Shown here piece by piece: positions 9,931 to 22,919 of a stretch of 64,000 bases of DNA. Position numbers and translations under genes: made by a program. Position 1 is the stretch's first letter, and every line of letters begins with the position of its first letter. The DNA comes from Mycobacterium bourgelatii. GTDB taxonomy: Bacteria > Actinomycetota > Actinomycetes > Mycobacteriales > Mycobacteriaceae. The notes under the pieces were generated by a model. The model was not told the origin of the DNA and did no database searches. It saw only the letters and a program-made list of their open reading frames with translations. The DNA is taken from positions 1,054,001 to 1,118,000 of the forward strand of contig NZ_BLKZ01000001.1 of NCBI RefSeq assembly GCF_010723575.1, read 5' to 3'.

Positions 9931-10791
9931 GTCAGCCTTCTTGACTGGGTCCGCTTCCTTGATCTGCTGATCGATGGGAACTCCTTCCTTGACGATGATG
10001 GGGTCGCCGATGTTGGCGGTGTCGAAGTACCACTCGGCATCGGCGATGCCCAGGCTGATGCAGCCGTGGCTGACGTTCTCCAAACCCAGTGATGGGACTG
10101 CCCAAGGAGCCGAGTGCACGTAGAGCCCGCTATTGCTGAAACGGACCGCATAGTCCACCGTGATGCGATAACCGTCAGGGTCGTTGACGGGAATGCCGAC
10201 GGTGCTTGAATCCATGACCACTGAGCGGTCCTTGGCCAGCACTCGGTACGTGCCCACCGGCGTCGGGAATTCCGGCCTACCCATGGACGCCGGCATCACG
10301 CCGGACTCGCCGAAGTGCGGGCGATGGTGTGGTGCGGGCAGGGGAGGAGGTGGTTGAGAGTCGTCTCCGTCGATAGTGACGGTGAACGTGTGATTTGAGA
10401 TGTCAGCGACGCCAACGACTTTCGGGCCCGTCTTGAAGTCGGTGCGCATCCCGCCGACCGACAGCGCCACCGCGCGGTGCGCCGGCCAGTAGCGGTTGGG
10501 CACCCACTGCACGACGTTGTTGTCAAGCCACTCGTAGCTGCCGGTCATCGCCGGGACCGAGTGGATGGCCAGTGAGCGCTCGGCCGCCTGGCGATTGGCG
10601 ACGGAGCCGGCGAAGGTCACGATGACCGGATGCGCGACACCCACCACCGAGCCGCGCGCCGGTGCAATTGCGGCGATGGGCGGGTAGTCAGTCGCTGTAC
10701 GAGACGCCGTGAGCACGACGTCGGCGCGGTCTGCGATAAGTGCTGAGGCGACGCCGATCACGACTACCAGAGATCGAATCGCCGCCCGCAT
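9919..10791 (-). CDS. L,D-transpeptidase (YkuD domain)
   Basis: A 290-residue exported enzyme that forms 3-3 cross-links in peptidoglycan. After a hydrophobic N-terminal segment (RSLVVVIGVASALIA) comes an Ig-like region (residues ~35-130, with YEWLDNNVVQWVP), a Pro/His-rich linker, then the YkuD domain with the catalytic signature HSAPW...NVSHGCISL, where the Cys of SHGC is the nucleophile. ATG at 10791 is chosen because GAGGGA precedes it; longer frames upstream have no secretion signal. No lipobox is visible. It is an addition relative to the M. tuberculosis order at this place. Confidence 0.9.
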   Translation of the reverse strand: MRAAIRSLVVVIGVASALIADRADVVLTASRTATDYPPIAAIAPARGSVVGVAHPVIVTFAGSVANRQAAERSLAIHSVPAMTGSYEWLDNNVVQWVPNRYWPAHRAVALSVGGMRTDFKTGPKVVGVADISNHTFTVTIDGDDSQPPPPLPAPHHRPHFGESGVMPASMGRPEFPTPVGTYRVLAKDRSVVMDSSTVGIPVNDPDGYRITVDYAVRFSNSGLYVHSAPWAVPSLGLENVSHGCISLGIADAEWYFDTANIGDPIIVKEGVPIDQQIKEADPVKKADPVA

Positions 10792-10963
10792 GACTCCCTC
10801 AACACCCTTTCCGTTTCTGGATTGACCGCATCGATGGTTGAGCGTACGGGCGGTATCACGAATGAATGTCCAAGCGCGCCTTGGCATGTCGGTCAAGTTT
10901 TGGTCACGAGTCGGTCGCTGTTGATTGCGGTTCGGTGTCAGCCCGGCACACCACAATGGCTAT

Positions 10964-11599
10964 GTGCTCGATCTGATACTGCCTTTGGAGTGCGGCGGCT
11001 GCGGCTTACCGGGAACGCGATGGTGTGCGGCCTGTGCCGCTGAACTGGTCGTGAGACCCGACCAACCGCACCTGGTGAGCCCGCGCGCAGACCCGCAGGT
11101 CCCGGTGTTCGCGCTCGGCCGCTATGTGGGCGCCCGGCGTCAGGCATTGCTGGCGATGAAAGAGCACGGGCGCAGCGACTTGGTGGCGCCCATGGCGCGT
11201 GCGCTAGCCGTTGGCGTCCACCGACTGCTGTGTTGGGGCATGGTCGAGGCGCCGCTCACGATGGTTCCGGCACCCACCCGGCGATCGGCGGCCCGGCGGC
11301 GCGGGGGCGATCCCGTCACCAGAATGGCCGAGGCCGCGGTGGCCGGCAGGCCGGACATCAGTGTGGTGCGCGCACTGCGGATGAAGGCCTTCGCCCGCGA
11401 CTCGGTCGGGCTCGGCACCTCGGACCGCGAACGCAACATCGCCAACCGGGTCGTCTTCCGCACCAAACACCGACCGCGCGACGAGGTCGTACTCGTCGAC
11501 GACATCGTCACCACCGGCGCCACCGCGCGCGAGTCGGTTCGGGTTCTGCTGCACGCCGGCGTGCGCGTCGCGGCGGTGCTGACGATCGCTGCGGCGTGA
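10964..11599 (+). CDS. ComF-family phosphoribosyltransferase-like protein
   Basis: A 211-residue protein with the ComF pattern: LILPLECGGCGLPG and WCAAC zinc-finger-like Cys pairs at the N-terminus and the phosphoribosyltransferase PRPP loop VVLVDDIVTTGATA near the end. GTG 10964 is chosen since VLDLILPLECGGCG is the usual beginning of the family. It corresponds to Rv3242c. ComF proteins take part in DNA uptake in competent bacteria; the role in mycobacteria is unknown. hpf follows 245 bases downstream. Confidence 0.88.
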   Translation: MLDLILPLECGGCGLPGTRWCAACAAELVVRPDQPHLVSPRADPQVPVFALGRYVGARRQALLAMKEHGRSDLVAPMARALAVGVHRLLCWGMVEAPLTMVPAPTRRSAARRRGGDPVTRMAEAAVAGRPDISVVRALRMKAFARDSVGLGTSDRERNIANRVVFRTKHRPRDEVVLVDDIVTTGATARESVRVLLHAGVRVAAVLTIAAA

Positions 11600-11844
11600 A
11601 AGACATGAGTACGTGAAGAACCAGAAACAGGTAGCAGAATTTGGTGGCACGGTTGGGCAAACTAGGGCTAACGTCGTGGAAAAGCGGCACCCGCAGCAGG
11701 AGGTGAGAATTCGACATCTTGCTCCGGCGGGCAGCCTGCGGCGGTGGCCATTTCTCAATCCGCTACACCCTCGTCGGAGCGCTTAACGAATTGCCCCGCA
11801 CGCAGGGCGCGTGCGTTACGAGAAAAAGAAACGAGTTGTCACGT

Positions 11845-12543
11845 ATGTCAAGATCTACCGCGGACTCCACTGAGGTTCTCGACACGGCTGACGAACAGGC
11901 TCAACCGTCGTCGCAGGCCGAGATCGTCTTCAAGGGCCGCAACGTCGAGATCCCCGACCACTTCCGCATCTACGTTTCGCAAAAGCTCGCGCGGTGCGAG
12001 CGATTCGACAAGACCATCTACTTGTTCGACGTCGAGCTCGACCACGAACGCAACCGTCGCCAACGCAAGGCTTGCCAGCGTGTGGAGATCACCGCTCGCG
12101 GCCGTGGGCCCGTCGTCCGGGGTGAGGCCTGCGCCGACAGCTTCTACGCCGCCCTCGAGGCCGCGGTCGACAAACTAGAGAATCGACTGCGCCGCGGCAA
12201 GGACCGCCGCAAGGTGCACTACGGCGACAAGACCCCGGTATCGGTGGCCGAGGCCACCGCCTCGATACCCGCGCCGGAGGTCGTGGAGAAGGCCTTCAAC
12301 GGCACAGTCACCGAGACACACGAGCACGCTCCCGCCGTCGAGGAATTTGTCGAGGACCACGAGCCCGGTCGGATCGTTCGGATCAAGGAACACCCCGCCA
12401 AGCCGATGTCGGTCGACGACGCGCTGTACGAAATGGAGCTGGTTGGCCACGACTTCTTCCTGTTCTTGGACAAGGAGACCGACAAGCCGTCCGTGGTGTA
12501 CCGGCGACGCGGCTACGACTATGGCTTAATTCGACTGGCCTGA
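11845..12543 (+). CDS. hpf: Ribosome hibernation promoting factor, long form (mycobacterial protein Y)
   Basis: A 232-residue long HPF. The N-terminal S30AE/protein Y domain (IVFKGRNVEIPDHFRIYVSQ, residues ~28-135) blocks the decoding centre, and the C-terminal domain ends in the dimerisation motif SVVYRRRGYDYGLIRL. The ortholog is Rv3241c / MSMEG_1878, which binds 70S ribosomes in stationary or zinc-limited cells. ATG 11845 gives the MSRSTADS start. The 245-base gap before it holds no other gene and ends in a purine-rich AGAAAAAGAAACGAG leader. Confidence 0.95.
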   Translation: MSRSTADSTEVLDTADEQAQPSSQAEIVFKGRNVEIPDHFRIYVSQKLARCERFDKTIYLFDVELDHERNRRQRKACQRVEITARGRGPVVRGEACADSFYAALEAAVDKLENRLRRGKDRRKVHYGDKTPVSVAEATASIPAPEVVEKAFNGTVTETHEHAPAVEEFVEDHEPGRIVRIKEHPAKPMSVDDALYEMELVGHDFFLFLDKETDKPSVVYRRRGYDYGLIRLA

Positions 12544-12585
12544 TCCGCTCCGGCCTGACGATCAGGGGCTTGCACCTCTTCGTCG

Positions 12586-13032
12586 CCTGCGGCAGAGGGC
12601 GCGACCCGCTGCGCCCGGCTTCGCCGCGCTGGCGATCGCGCCTACGACAGAGGGCGCGACCCGCTGCGCCAGGCTTCGCCGCGCTGGCGATCGCGCCTAC
12701 GACAGAGGGCGCGACCCGCTGCGCCAGGCTTCGCCGCGGCGGCGATCGCGCCTACGACAGCGGGCGCGACCCGCTGCGCCCGGCTTCGCCGCGCTGGCGA
12801 TCGCGCCTACGACAGAGGGCGCGACCCGCTGCGCCCGGCTTCGCCGCGCTGGCGATCGCGCCTACGACAGAGGGCGCGACCCGCTGCGCCCGGCTTCGCC
12901 GCGCTGGCGATCGCGCCTACGACAGAGGGCGCGACCCGCTGCGCCCGGCTTCGCCGCGCTGGCGATCGCGCCTACGACAGAGGGCGCGACCCGCTGCGCC
13001 CGGCTTCGCCGCGCTGGCGATCGCGCCTACGA
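12586..13032. repeat. Tandem repeat array, 8 copies of a 55-bp unit (VNTR)
   Basis: The marker CCTACGACAG (first copy CCTGCGGCAG) recurs at 12586, 12641, 12696, 12751, 12806, 12861, 12916, 12971 and 13026, an exact 55-bp period. Each unit starts GGCGCGACCCGC and ends GCTGGCGATCGCGCC, an imperfect inverted repeat. Copies are nearly identical, with a few C/A, A/C and T/G changes. The array fills nearly all of the 539 bases between hpf and secA1; apart from a short secA1 leader nothing else is visible there. Because 55 is not a multiple of 3, the open frame through the array cycles through all three frames and is not a gene. Confidence 0.95.
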
Positions 13033-13082
13033 TGGGGGTCGCTCACTAAAGAAGAAGACTCCTACCCATAAGGGATTTAGCT

Positions 13083-15908
<2,826 letters not shown>

Positions 15909-15955
15909 GAGCCCCGCATTCAGGAGCGCCTCCTTTACACGGAGCGCCGGGGAAA

Positions 15956-15971
15956 TGAGGCAGTCGCCTCA
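15956..15971. promoter_or_regulatory. Palindromic operator candidate TGAGGC-N4-GCCTCA (copy 1)
   Basis: TGAGGC (15956-15961), spacer AGTC, GCCTCA (15966-15971): a perfect 6-bp inverted repeat with 4-bp spacer, 35 bases before the proposed ATG at 16007. The same palindrome occurs at 18379-18394, 34 bases before the methyltransferase gene. Matching sequence and matching distance in two promoters argue for one transcription factor acting on both. Confidence 0.6.
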
Positions 15972-16006
15972 TGCGGCTGGTGGCCTGCCGCAAGCACCAT
16001 TCCCCC

Positions 16007-16753
16007 ATGAACACACCGGTAACTCCCCTTGAGGCCGTCACGGCTGTCCTGCAAAACCCCGCCCTGCCCGCGGGTGATGACGAGCGGTTCGTCGGCTACG
16101 GCGTCATGGGCTTGCCGTTTGCCAACGGGCACTACCTTGCCCTGCGGCATTTTCCGAAGGCCACCTTCGCGCCGGCTTACAAGTCGGTCTGGCACCGCAG
16201 TCCCGACGGCATCTGGACGTTCTACGCCACGACGCCGGGGGCGCAAAGCTGTGCGCGCTACTTCAGTTCGGCGACGCCGCAGGACGCGGTCCAGTGCGAC
16301 ATCGAGGTCGAGTGGGTTAGTCCGTGGTTGGTCTTCGTCAGGATCGAGGGGCTGCTCGACTGGCAGATCGATATCCGGTCGACCTTGTCGACGCGCTTGA
16401 TGACGGCCGTGGGCAGCCGGTTGCCCGCCGGAACCTGGACCAATCGCATGGCCCTCGGCGTGTTGAGCGGCGCGGCTGGCCTGGCGTTGAATGCCGGGCA
16501 GCTGCGGCTCGCCGGCACCGCGCCGAATGGTCAGCGGTTCATGATCGCCCCCCGGCAGTTGTGGGAGGTGGCCCACTCCCGCGCAATTCTGGGCGGCCAG
16601 GACCTCGGACCGGTGGGTCCGCTGCCCAACCAAGCCAAACTCGCCAGTTTCAGGCCGCCGCAACGCGGTTTGTTCGTGGTGGGGTCAGGGCATTTCGAGA
16701 ACTTCGATGCTGACCGCCACGATGCCGTCGGGCGCACGATCACGATTGAGTGA
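16007..16753 (+). CDS. Conserved hypothetical protein, first gene of HD/LuxR operon
   Basis: A 248-residue soluble protein I do not recognise. It has aromatic- and Gly-rich stretches (RFVGYGVMGLPFANGHYLA, VWHRSPDGIWTFYATT) suggesting a beta-rich, possibly lipocalin-like binding fold, and no signal peptide or catalytic motif. ATG 16007 is preferred to an in-frame ATG at 15971 because the latter begins on the last base of the operator-like palindrome. The HD/LuxR gene follows after 13 bases, so the two are probably cotranscribed. Confidence 0.7.
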   Translation: MNTPVTPLEAVTAVLQNPALPAGDDERFVGYGVMGLPFANGHYLALRHFPKATFAPAYKSVWHRSPDGIWTFYATTPGAQSCARYFSSATPQDAVQCDIEVEWVSPWLVFVRIEGLLDWQIDIRSTLSTRLMTAVGSRLPAGTWTNRMALGVLSGAAGLALNAGQLRLAGTAPNGQRFMIAPRQLWEVAHSRAILGGQDLGPVGPLPNQAKLASFRPPQRGLFVVGSGHFENFDADRHDAVGRTITIE

Positions 16754-16766
16754 GTGAAAATCCGCC

Positions 16767-18350
16767 ATGACTGTGCACAATATTTGCATGCCCTCCCGCG
16801 AGGAGACTGCCGCCGAGTTACCGACGCGAGCCGAGGTGCTCGCCGCCCTGTCCGTAGCGATCGACCTTGGTCTTGGTCAACCGGCCGAACACATGCTGCG
16901 CGCCGCCATGATCGCGACCAGGCTCGCCGATCGACTCGGGCTGAGCAAGGAGCAGCGAGGCGACGCGTACTACACCACGCTGATCATGTGGATTGGCTGT
17001 CATGCCGACTCACACGAGCTTTCGCAGTGGTTCGGCGACGATATTTCCGTGCGTCACGACTCCTACATGGTCGACACCGCGGGGCTGCCTCATATGTGGT
17101 TCCTGTTGAGCAACATGGGTCGTGGTCAGTCGTGGCTGCAACGGCTCAGCCTCATGGCGACGGTGATGACCAATGCGCGTGGTCAGCTAGCTCGAATGAT
17201 CCACTCGCACTGCACATCTGCGGGACTGCTGGCCGACCGACTCGGTCTGGGCCCGGGCGTGCGAACGGCGCTGAGGTTCGCATTCGAGCGTTATGACGGC
17301 GACGGGCTGCCCACCCGGGCGAGTGGTGATGCGATCCCGATCCAAATGCACGTCGCTCAAGTCGCCGAACTGGCCGAGGTGCACCACCGCATGTACGGCA
17401 TCGAGGGCGCGAAGGCGATGGTGCAAGCCCGGCGAGGCGGACAGTTCGATCCGCACGTCGCCGACACATTCGTCGACAACGCCGAAGAGTTGCTGTCCGT
17501 CCCTCCTGTCGGCGACGTGTGGGCGGCGGCGTTGCAGGAGGCGCCGGATCGTCATGAGCGCCTTGATGATCAGATGTTGGACACGCTGCTCGTTGCGCTT
17601 GGCGACTTCGTAGATCTCAAGTGCCCCTTCACTCTGGGGCACTCGCGGGCGGTCGCCCGGCTCGCGGCTCAGGCGGCGACGGTCGCCGGCCTGGATGCCG
17701 ATGCGGTGGCGCTGACGAGGCGTGCCGGTCATGTTCACGATCTGGGCCGCATCGGGGTATCGAATCAAGTCTGGTCCAAGTCAGGCTCTCTGACCGCTGC
17801 CGAGTTCGAGCGTGTTCGGCTGCACCCGTATTTGACGGTGCGAATTCTCAAGCAGGTGCCCGGGCTTCGGCAGCTGGCCGACGTGGCCGGCAATCATCAC
17901 GAATGCGTGGACGGCTCGGGCTACCCGCGCGGCCTGGACGGGACGGCGCTGGGCCTGCCGGACCGGATCCTGGCGGCCGCTGTCAGTTATCAATCCGCTT
18001 GTGAACCAAGGCCATACCGGAAAGAGATGACACCCGAGTCGGCCGCCCGCCGGCTTAAAGGCCGGGTGCAGACCGGCGAGCTGGATCCGGCGGCCGTCGA
18101 GGCGGTGCTGCACGCGGCCGGACACCGCGCGCAGCGCCCGCAGGTCCGTCCGGACGGGCTCACCCCGCGAGAGGTCGAGGTGCTGTGCCTGGTCGCGCGC
18201 GGCGCGTCCAACAAAGAGATCGCGGCGGAATTGGTGATCAGCGAGAAGACGGCCCGCAACCACGTGGAGCGGACTTACGCCAAGATCGGGGTGTCGAATC
18301 GCATCGGCGCCAGCATGTATGCGCTGCGACACGGCCTGGCCAACGCCTGA
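16767..18350 (+). CDS. HD-domain (HD-GYP-like) protein with C-terminal LuxR DNA-binding domain
   Basis: A 527-residue regulator. A metal-dependent phosphohydrolase-like domain in the second part shows H-V-H-D-L-G-R (His324-Asp325) and NHHECVDGSGYPRGL (His377-His378), close to the HD-GYP pattern HDxGK/HHExxDGxGYP. The C-terminus (~465-527) is a LuxR/GerE helix-turn-helix with LTPREVEVLCLVARGASNKE and SEKTARNHV. HD-GYP domains often hydrolyse cyclic di-GMP; whether this one does is inference, and the Lys of HDxGK is replaced by Arg. It is cotranscribed with the unknown gene upstream. Confidence 0.88.
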   Translation: MTVHNICMPSREETAAELPTRAEVLAALSVAIDLGLGQPAEHMLRAAMIATRLADRLGLSKEQRGDAYYTTLIMWIGCHADSHELSQWFGDDISVRHDSYMVDTAGLPHMWFLLSNMGRGQSWLQRLSLMATVMTNARGQLARMIHSHCTSAGLLADRLGLGPGVRTALRFAFERYDGDGLPTRASGDAIPIQMHVAQVAELAEVHHRMYGIEGAKAMVQARRGGQFDPHVADTFVDNAEELLSVPPVGDVWAAALQEAPDRHERLDDQMLDTLLVALGDFVDLKCPFTLGHSRAVARLAAQAATVAGLDADAVALTRRAGHVHDLGRIGVSNQVWSKSGSLTAAEFERVRLHPYLTVRILKQVPGLRQLADVAGNHHECVDGSGYPRGLDGTALGLPDRILAAAVSYQSACEPRPYRKEMTPESAARRLKGRVQTGELDPAAVEAVLHAAGHRAQRPQVRPDGLTPREVEVLCLVARGASNKEIAAELVISEKTARNHVERTYAKIGVSNRIGASMYALRHGLANA

Positions 18351-18378
18351 CTGACCCGCCAGAAACGGCCCCAAACCT

Positions 18379-18394
18379 TGAGGCAAACGCCTCA
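18379..18394. promoter_or_regulatory. Palindromic operator candidate TGAGGC-N4-GCCTCA (copy 2)
   Basis: TGAGGC (18379-18384), spacer AAAC, GCCTCA (18389-18394), 34 bases before the ATG of the methyltransferase gene. It has the same half-sites and spacer length as the copy at 15956-15971. The HD/LuxR protein encoded between the two copies is the obvious candidate binder, although LuxR-type sites are often less symmetric. Confidence 0.6.
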
Positions 18395-18428
18395 TGTGCT
18401 CGGCGGGTCCACAGCGAACACTGAGCTC

Positions 18429-19178
18429 ATGAAGCGTTATTTGACAATTGGATACGGCGCAATCAGCTACGCGGTCTTCCTGGTTGCTTTCCTCTATGCG
18501 ATCGGATTCGTCGGCGGCATCCTGGTGCCGCGCGATGTGGACCACGGGGTCACCGCCTCGATCGGCGAAGCTGTCGCGGTTAATGTGTTGCTGCTGGGCG
18601 CCTTTGCCGTTCAGCACAGTGTTATGGCCCGCCCCGGGTTCAAACGGTGGTGGACCCGGTTCGTCCCTCCATCCATCGAGCGCAGCACCTATGTCTGGAT
18701 TGCCAGCGCAGTGCTGCTGTTGCTCTACTGGCAGTGGCGAACGATGCCCGCGGTCATCTGGGACGTGCGCCAGCCGGTTGCGCGCCTGGTGGTTTGGACC
18801 ATGTTCTGGCTGGGCTGGGCCATGGTGTTCAGCGCGACCTTCATGATCAACCATTTCGAGCTGTTCGGCCTACGGCAGGTGTATCAGGTCTGGCGCGGAA
18901 AGCCTTACGCCGAACTTGGTTTTCGCACGGTGCTGCTTTACCGGCTGGTGCGCCATCCGCTGATGCTCGGATTCATCATCGCGTTCTGGGCGGCGCCGAC
19001 GATGACCGCGGGGCACCTGCTGTTCGCGGTCGCCACCACCGGATACATCCTGATCGCTTTGACGCTAGAAGAACATGATCTGGAAGCGGCGTTGGGTGAT
19101 CAGTACCGCGATTACCGCCGCGATGTGCCGAAGCTGGTTCCGGTGCCGCACCGCCGACACCACGCCAAAGTCACCTAA
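18429..19178 (+). CDS. MddA-like methanethiol S-methyltransferase (NnrU/ICMT-type membrane protein)
   Basis: A 249-residue integral membrane protein with about six hydrophobic segments. Motifs typical of the isoprenylcysteine methyltransferase-like superfamily are at the C-terminal side: RLVRHPLMLGF and EEHDLEAALGDQYRDYRRDVP. Close relatives include Rv3238c and MddA, which methylates methanethiol to dimethyl sulfide with S-adenosylmethionine. ATG 18429 is preceded by GAGCTC rather than a strong Shine-Dalgarno. A shared palindrome links its promoter to the HD/LuxR operon. Substrate assignment is by family only. Confidence 0.8.
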   Translation: MKRYLTIGYGAISYAVFLVAFLYAIGFVGGILVPRDVDHGVTASIGEAVAVNVLLLGAFAVQHSVMARPGFKRWWTRFVPPSIERSTYVWIASAVLLLLYWQWRTMPAVIWDVRQPVARLVVWTMFWLGWAMVFSATFMINHFELFGLRQVYQVWRGKPYAELGFRTVLLYRLVRHPLMLGFIIAFWAAPTMTAGHLLFAVATTGYILIALTLEEHDLEAALGDQYRDYRRDVPKLVPVPHRRHHAKVT

Positions 19179-19181
19179 CCC

Positions 19182-19243
19182 GCCGAGCAGGCGCAAAAGC
19201 CCCGAAACACATGCGGTTTCGGGAGCTTTTGCGTCTGTTCGGC
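19182..19243. terminator. Bidirectional terminator hairpin between convergent genes
   Basis: Bases 19182-19208 pair with 19216-19243 in a stem of about 27 bp with minor mismatches: GAGCAGGCGCAAAAG on the left and CTTTTGCGTCTGTTC on the right. It sits between the ends of two convergent genes and its outer sequence matches the hairpin at 61901-61958. Confidence 0.75.
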
Positions 19244-19250
19244 CTAGGAC

Positions 19251-19724
19251 CTAGCTCTCGACCAGCTCGGCGATTCGCTCCAGCGTCGCGCGCATGCCGT
19301 CCGCGGTTTGCTTCGGCATCGAACCGCGCGTGATCAACCATGGCTGTTTGTCCTCCGACACGTCCCAGGTCTCGCGGACCAGGGTGCCCTCCTGGCCGTC
19401 GCCAACCGGACTCAGCTCGTAGCGCCAGATGCGGCCGCCGATCAGACCTCCGGCCCCGGTCGTCTTCCAGGCGATGCGCCGGTTCGGTTCGAACTCGACC
19501 ACCGTGTTGGTGGTGCGGTACGGAATGAACAGCGTTTCGATGCGACCTCGCATCGCCATGCCGAACTTCGACCCCATGGACAGCGGCACCGATTCGGCGG
19601 TGGAGTGGTTCACCGACTCCGAACCGTCGAAAGTGGAGTGCTTTCCCGCGTCCGCCAACAACGCAAAGATTTTGTCCGGGGGCGCCTTGATGACTCGCTC
19701 AACGCTTACCGTTTTGCCTTCCAT
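19251..19724 (-). CDS. SRPBCC-family protein (polyketide cyclase/dehydrase-like)
   Basis: A 157-residue START-like fold protein: VSVERVIKAPPDKIFALLAD at the N-terminus is the classic opening of the family and MRATLERIAELVES the closing helix. These proteins bind hydrophobic ligands in a deep cavity; in mycobacteria most have no assigned ligand. The gene is divergent from the kinase operon, with a 211-base intergenic region that probably holds promoters both ways. It converges with the methyltransferase gene across the 19182 hairpin. Confidence 0.85.
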   Translation of the reverse strand: MEGKTVSVERVIKAPPDKIFALLADAGKHSTFDGSESVNHSTAESVPLSMGSKFGMAMRGRIETLFIPYRTTNTVVEFEPNRRIAWKTTGAGGLIGGRIWRYELSPVGDGQEGTLVRETWDVSEDKQPWLITRGSMPKQTADGMRATLERIAELVES

Positions 19725-19935
19725 GAATCAACACTAGCCCCGGCTCGCATGCCGTCGGTTGGTGAAGCTCAGTCGGCCGGCAGACCAGGTGGACAGGTCG
19801 CCTGTGTCCCTCGAGACGGGCTGTTCTACGTCCGACGAACCTGGCAAACTCGATGAGCGGTCGCCGGCCTCGTCGGCCTCGCCGCCGAATACGACCCTTT
19901 GATGGCTGGGTAGTCCCCTGGAAAGTGCAGGTGAA

Positions 19936-21095
19936 GTGAGCGGGCCCAAGGTCATCGACTACCGGGCATTAGAGCGCGAGCGCGTCGAGGCGGCGCGACG
20001 GCGCTGGCGCTCGCTTTGCGGCTGGGCCTCGGCATTGGAGCGCCGCTGCGCGTCGACGGGTCATCTCGACTGCGTGGTCGACGTGGTCGCCGTTACCGGG
20101 CTGGCCGAGCCGACCGGCGGATCCGAGGCGATGAAGACCCAATGCGACAAGCTGGAGCAGGCACTCGCCCGGGCGGCCGGTGAACTGGAACGGCGTCAGC
20201 TCGCCCAACGCACCCAACAGGTGATGGCCACCATGCGGGACATCCTGGCTGACGTGCAGCGGCGCGAGCGCGCGGCCACCGAGGCGGCAGCGGCCCGGCG
20301 AGCAGCGCACCCGACCGCGCCAGTCGAACAAGCCACCCCTCGGGTCGACTACGCCGACAAGGTGGCGGCAAAACTGGCGTCGCTGAAGGTCCCATCCGCT
20401 GAGCTGGAACGAGCCGCCCGCGAAGTAGTGGCCACTGGCGATCAGGCGCGTGCCCGGCTGCTCTACGCCGACTTGGCGGATCGCGTCGAGGAAGCCAACC
20501 GATGTGCCGAGCGGACCGAGGCCCAGCGCACCGAAATCGCCGAGCTGCGTGCCCATCTCAGCGATCTCCCCGACCCGGATCCGGTAAGCGTGCTGCTCGA
20601 CCAGGCGGCCGTCAGCGCCGACCGGGGCGAGGACGTGCACACGCTGCTGGCGCAGGCGCGCAGCGCAATCACCTACCAACTGGACAGCGTTGCCGCGCAG
20701 GCGAATCGAGATTTCGTCCGGCACGCGGTGGTCGAATCGCTGACGGAGTTGGGCTATGACGTCCTGGACGTGGCGGTGCAAACCCCGCAGACCCTGGTGG
20801 TCCGGCAAAGCGGCACCCACGGCGTGCGGGCCGACATCGGCGATGGTGAGATCGGTCTGCGCGCGGTGCGATTCGGTCCGGCGGATGCGGTAGCGGACCG
20901 TGACGCCGAGGAAGAGTTCTGCCGCAGGGTGCCTGGCTTTCTCAGCGCGATGTCACGTCGCGGGCTGTCGACGGGCATCAGGGAGCAAAAGCTGCCCGGG
21001 TTGTCCGCTCCGGAGGCGATCAGCTTGCGCAAGAAGGCGACTCAATCATCCTCCCGGCTGGACCAGCAGCACACGACGCACAAGAGAGGCGCGCG

Positions 21096-21099
<4 letters not shown>
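19936..21099 (+). CDS. Coiled-coil protein, first gene of AAA+/radical-SAM/FHA/kinase operon
   Basis: A 387-residue cytoplasmic protein I do not recognise. It opens with SGPKVIDYRALERERVEAAR, is helical and highly charged to about residue 265 (heptad-like Arg/Glu/Ala/Leu runs, coiled coil likely), then has a compact beta-rich region (YDVLDVAVQTPQTLVVRQS) and a basic tail. The GTG start is the first in frame after a promoter-sized gap. Its stop overlaps the TTG of the ATPase gene (TTGA), so it is coupled to the AAA+ protein, for which it may act as adaptor or substrate scaffold (inference). Confidence 0.8.

Positions 21100-22915
<1,816 letters not shown>

Positions 22916-22919
<4 letters not shown>

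Noticed and set aside
8797..13032. CRISPR arrays
   Set aside because: Both arrays lack unique spacers between repeats and no cas gene is present.
12570..13049. 159-codon frame through the 55-bp repeat array
   Set aside because: The unit length is not a multiple of three, so the peptide cycles through all frames; Arg/Ala/Pro-rich, no ribosome-binding site.
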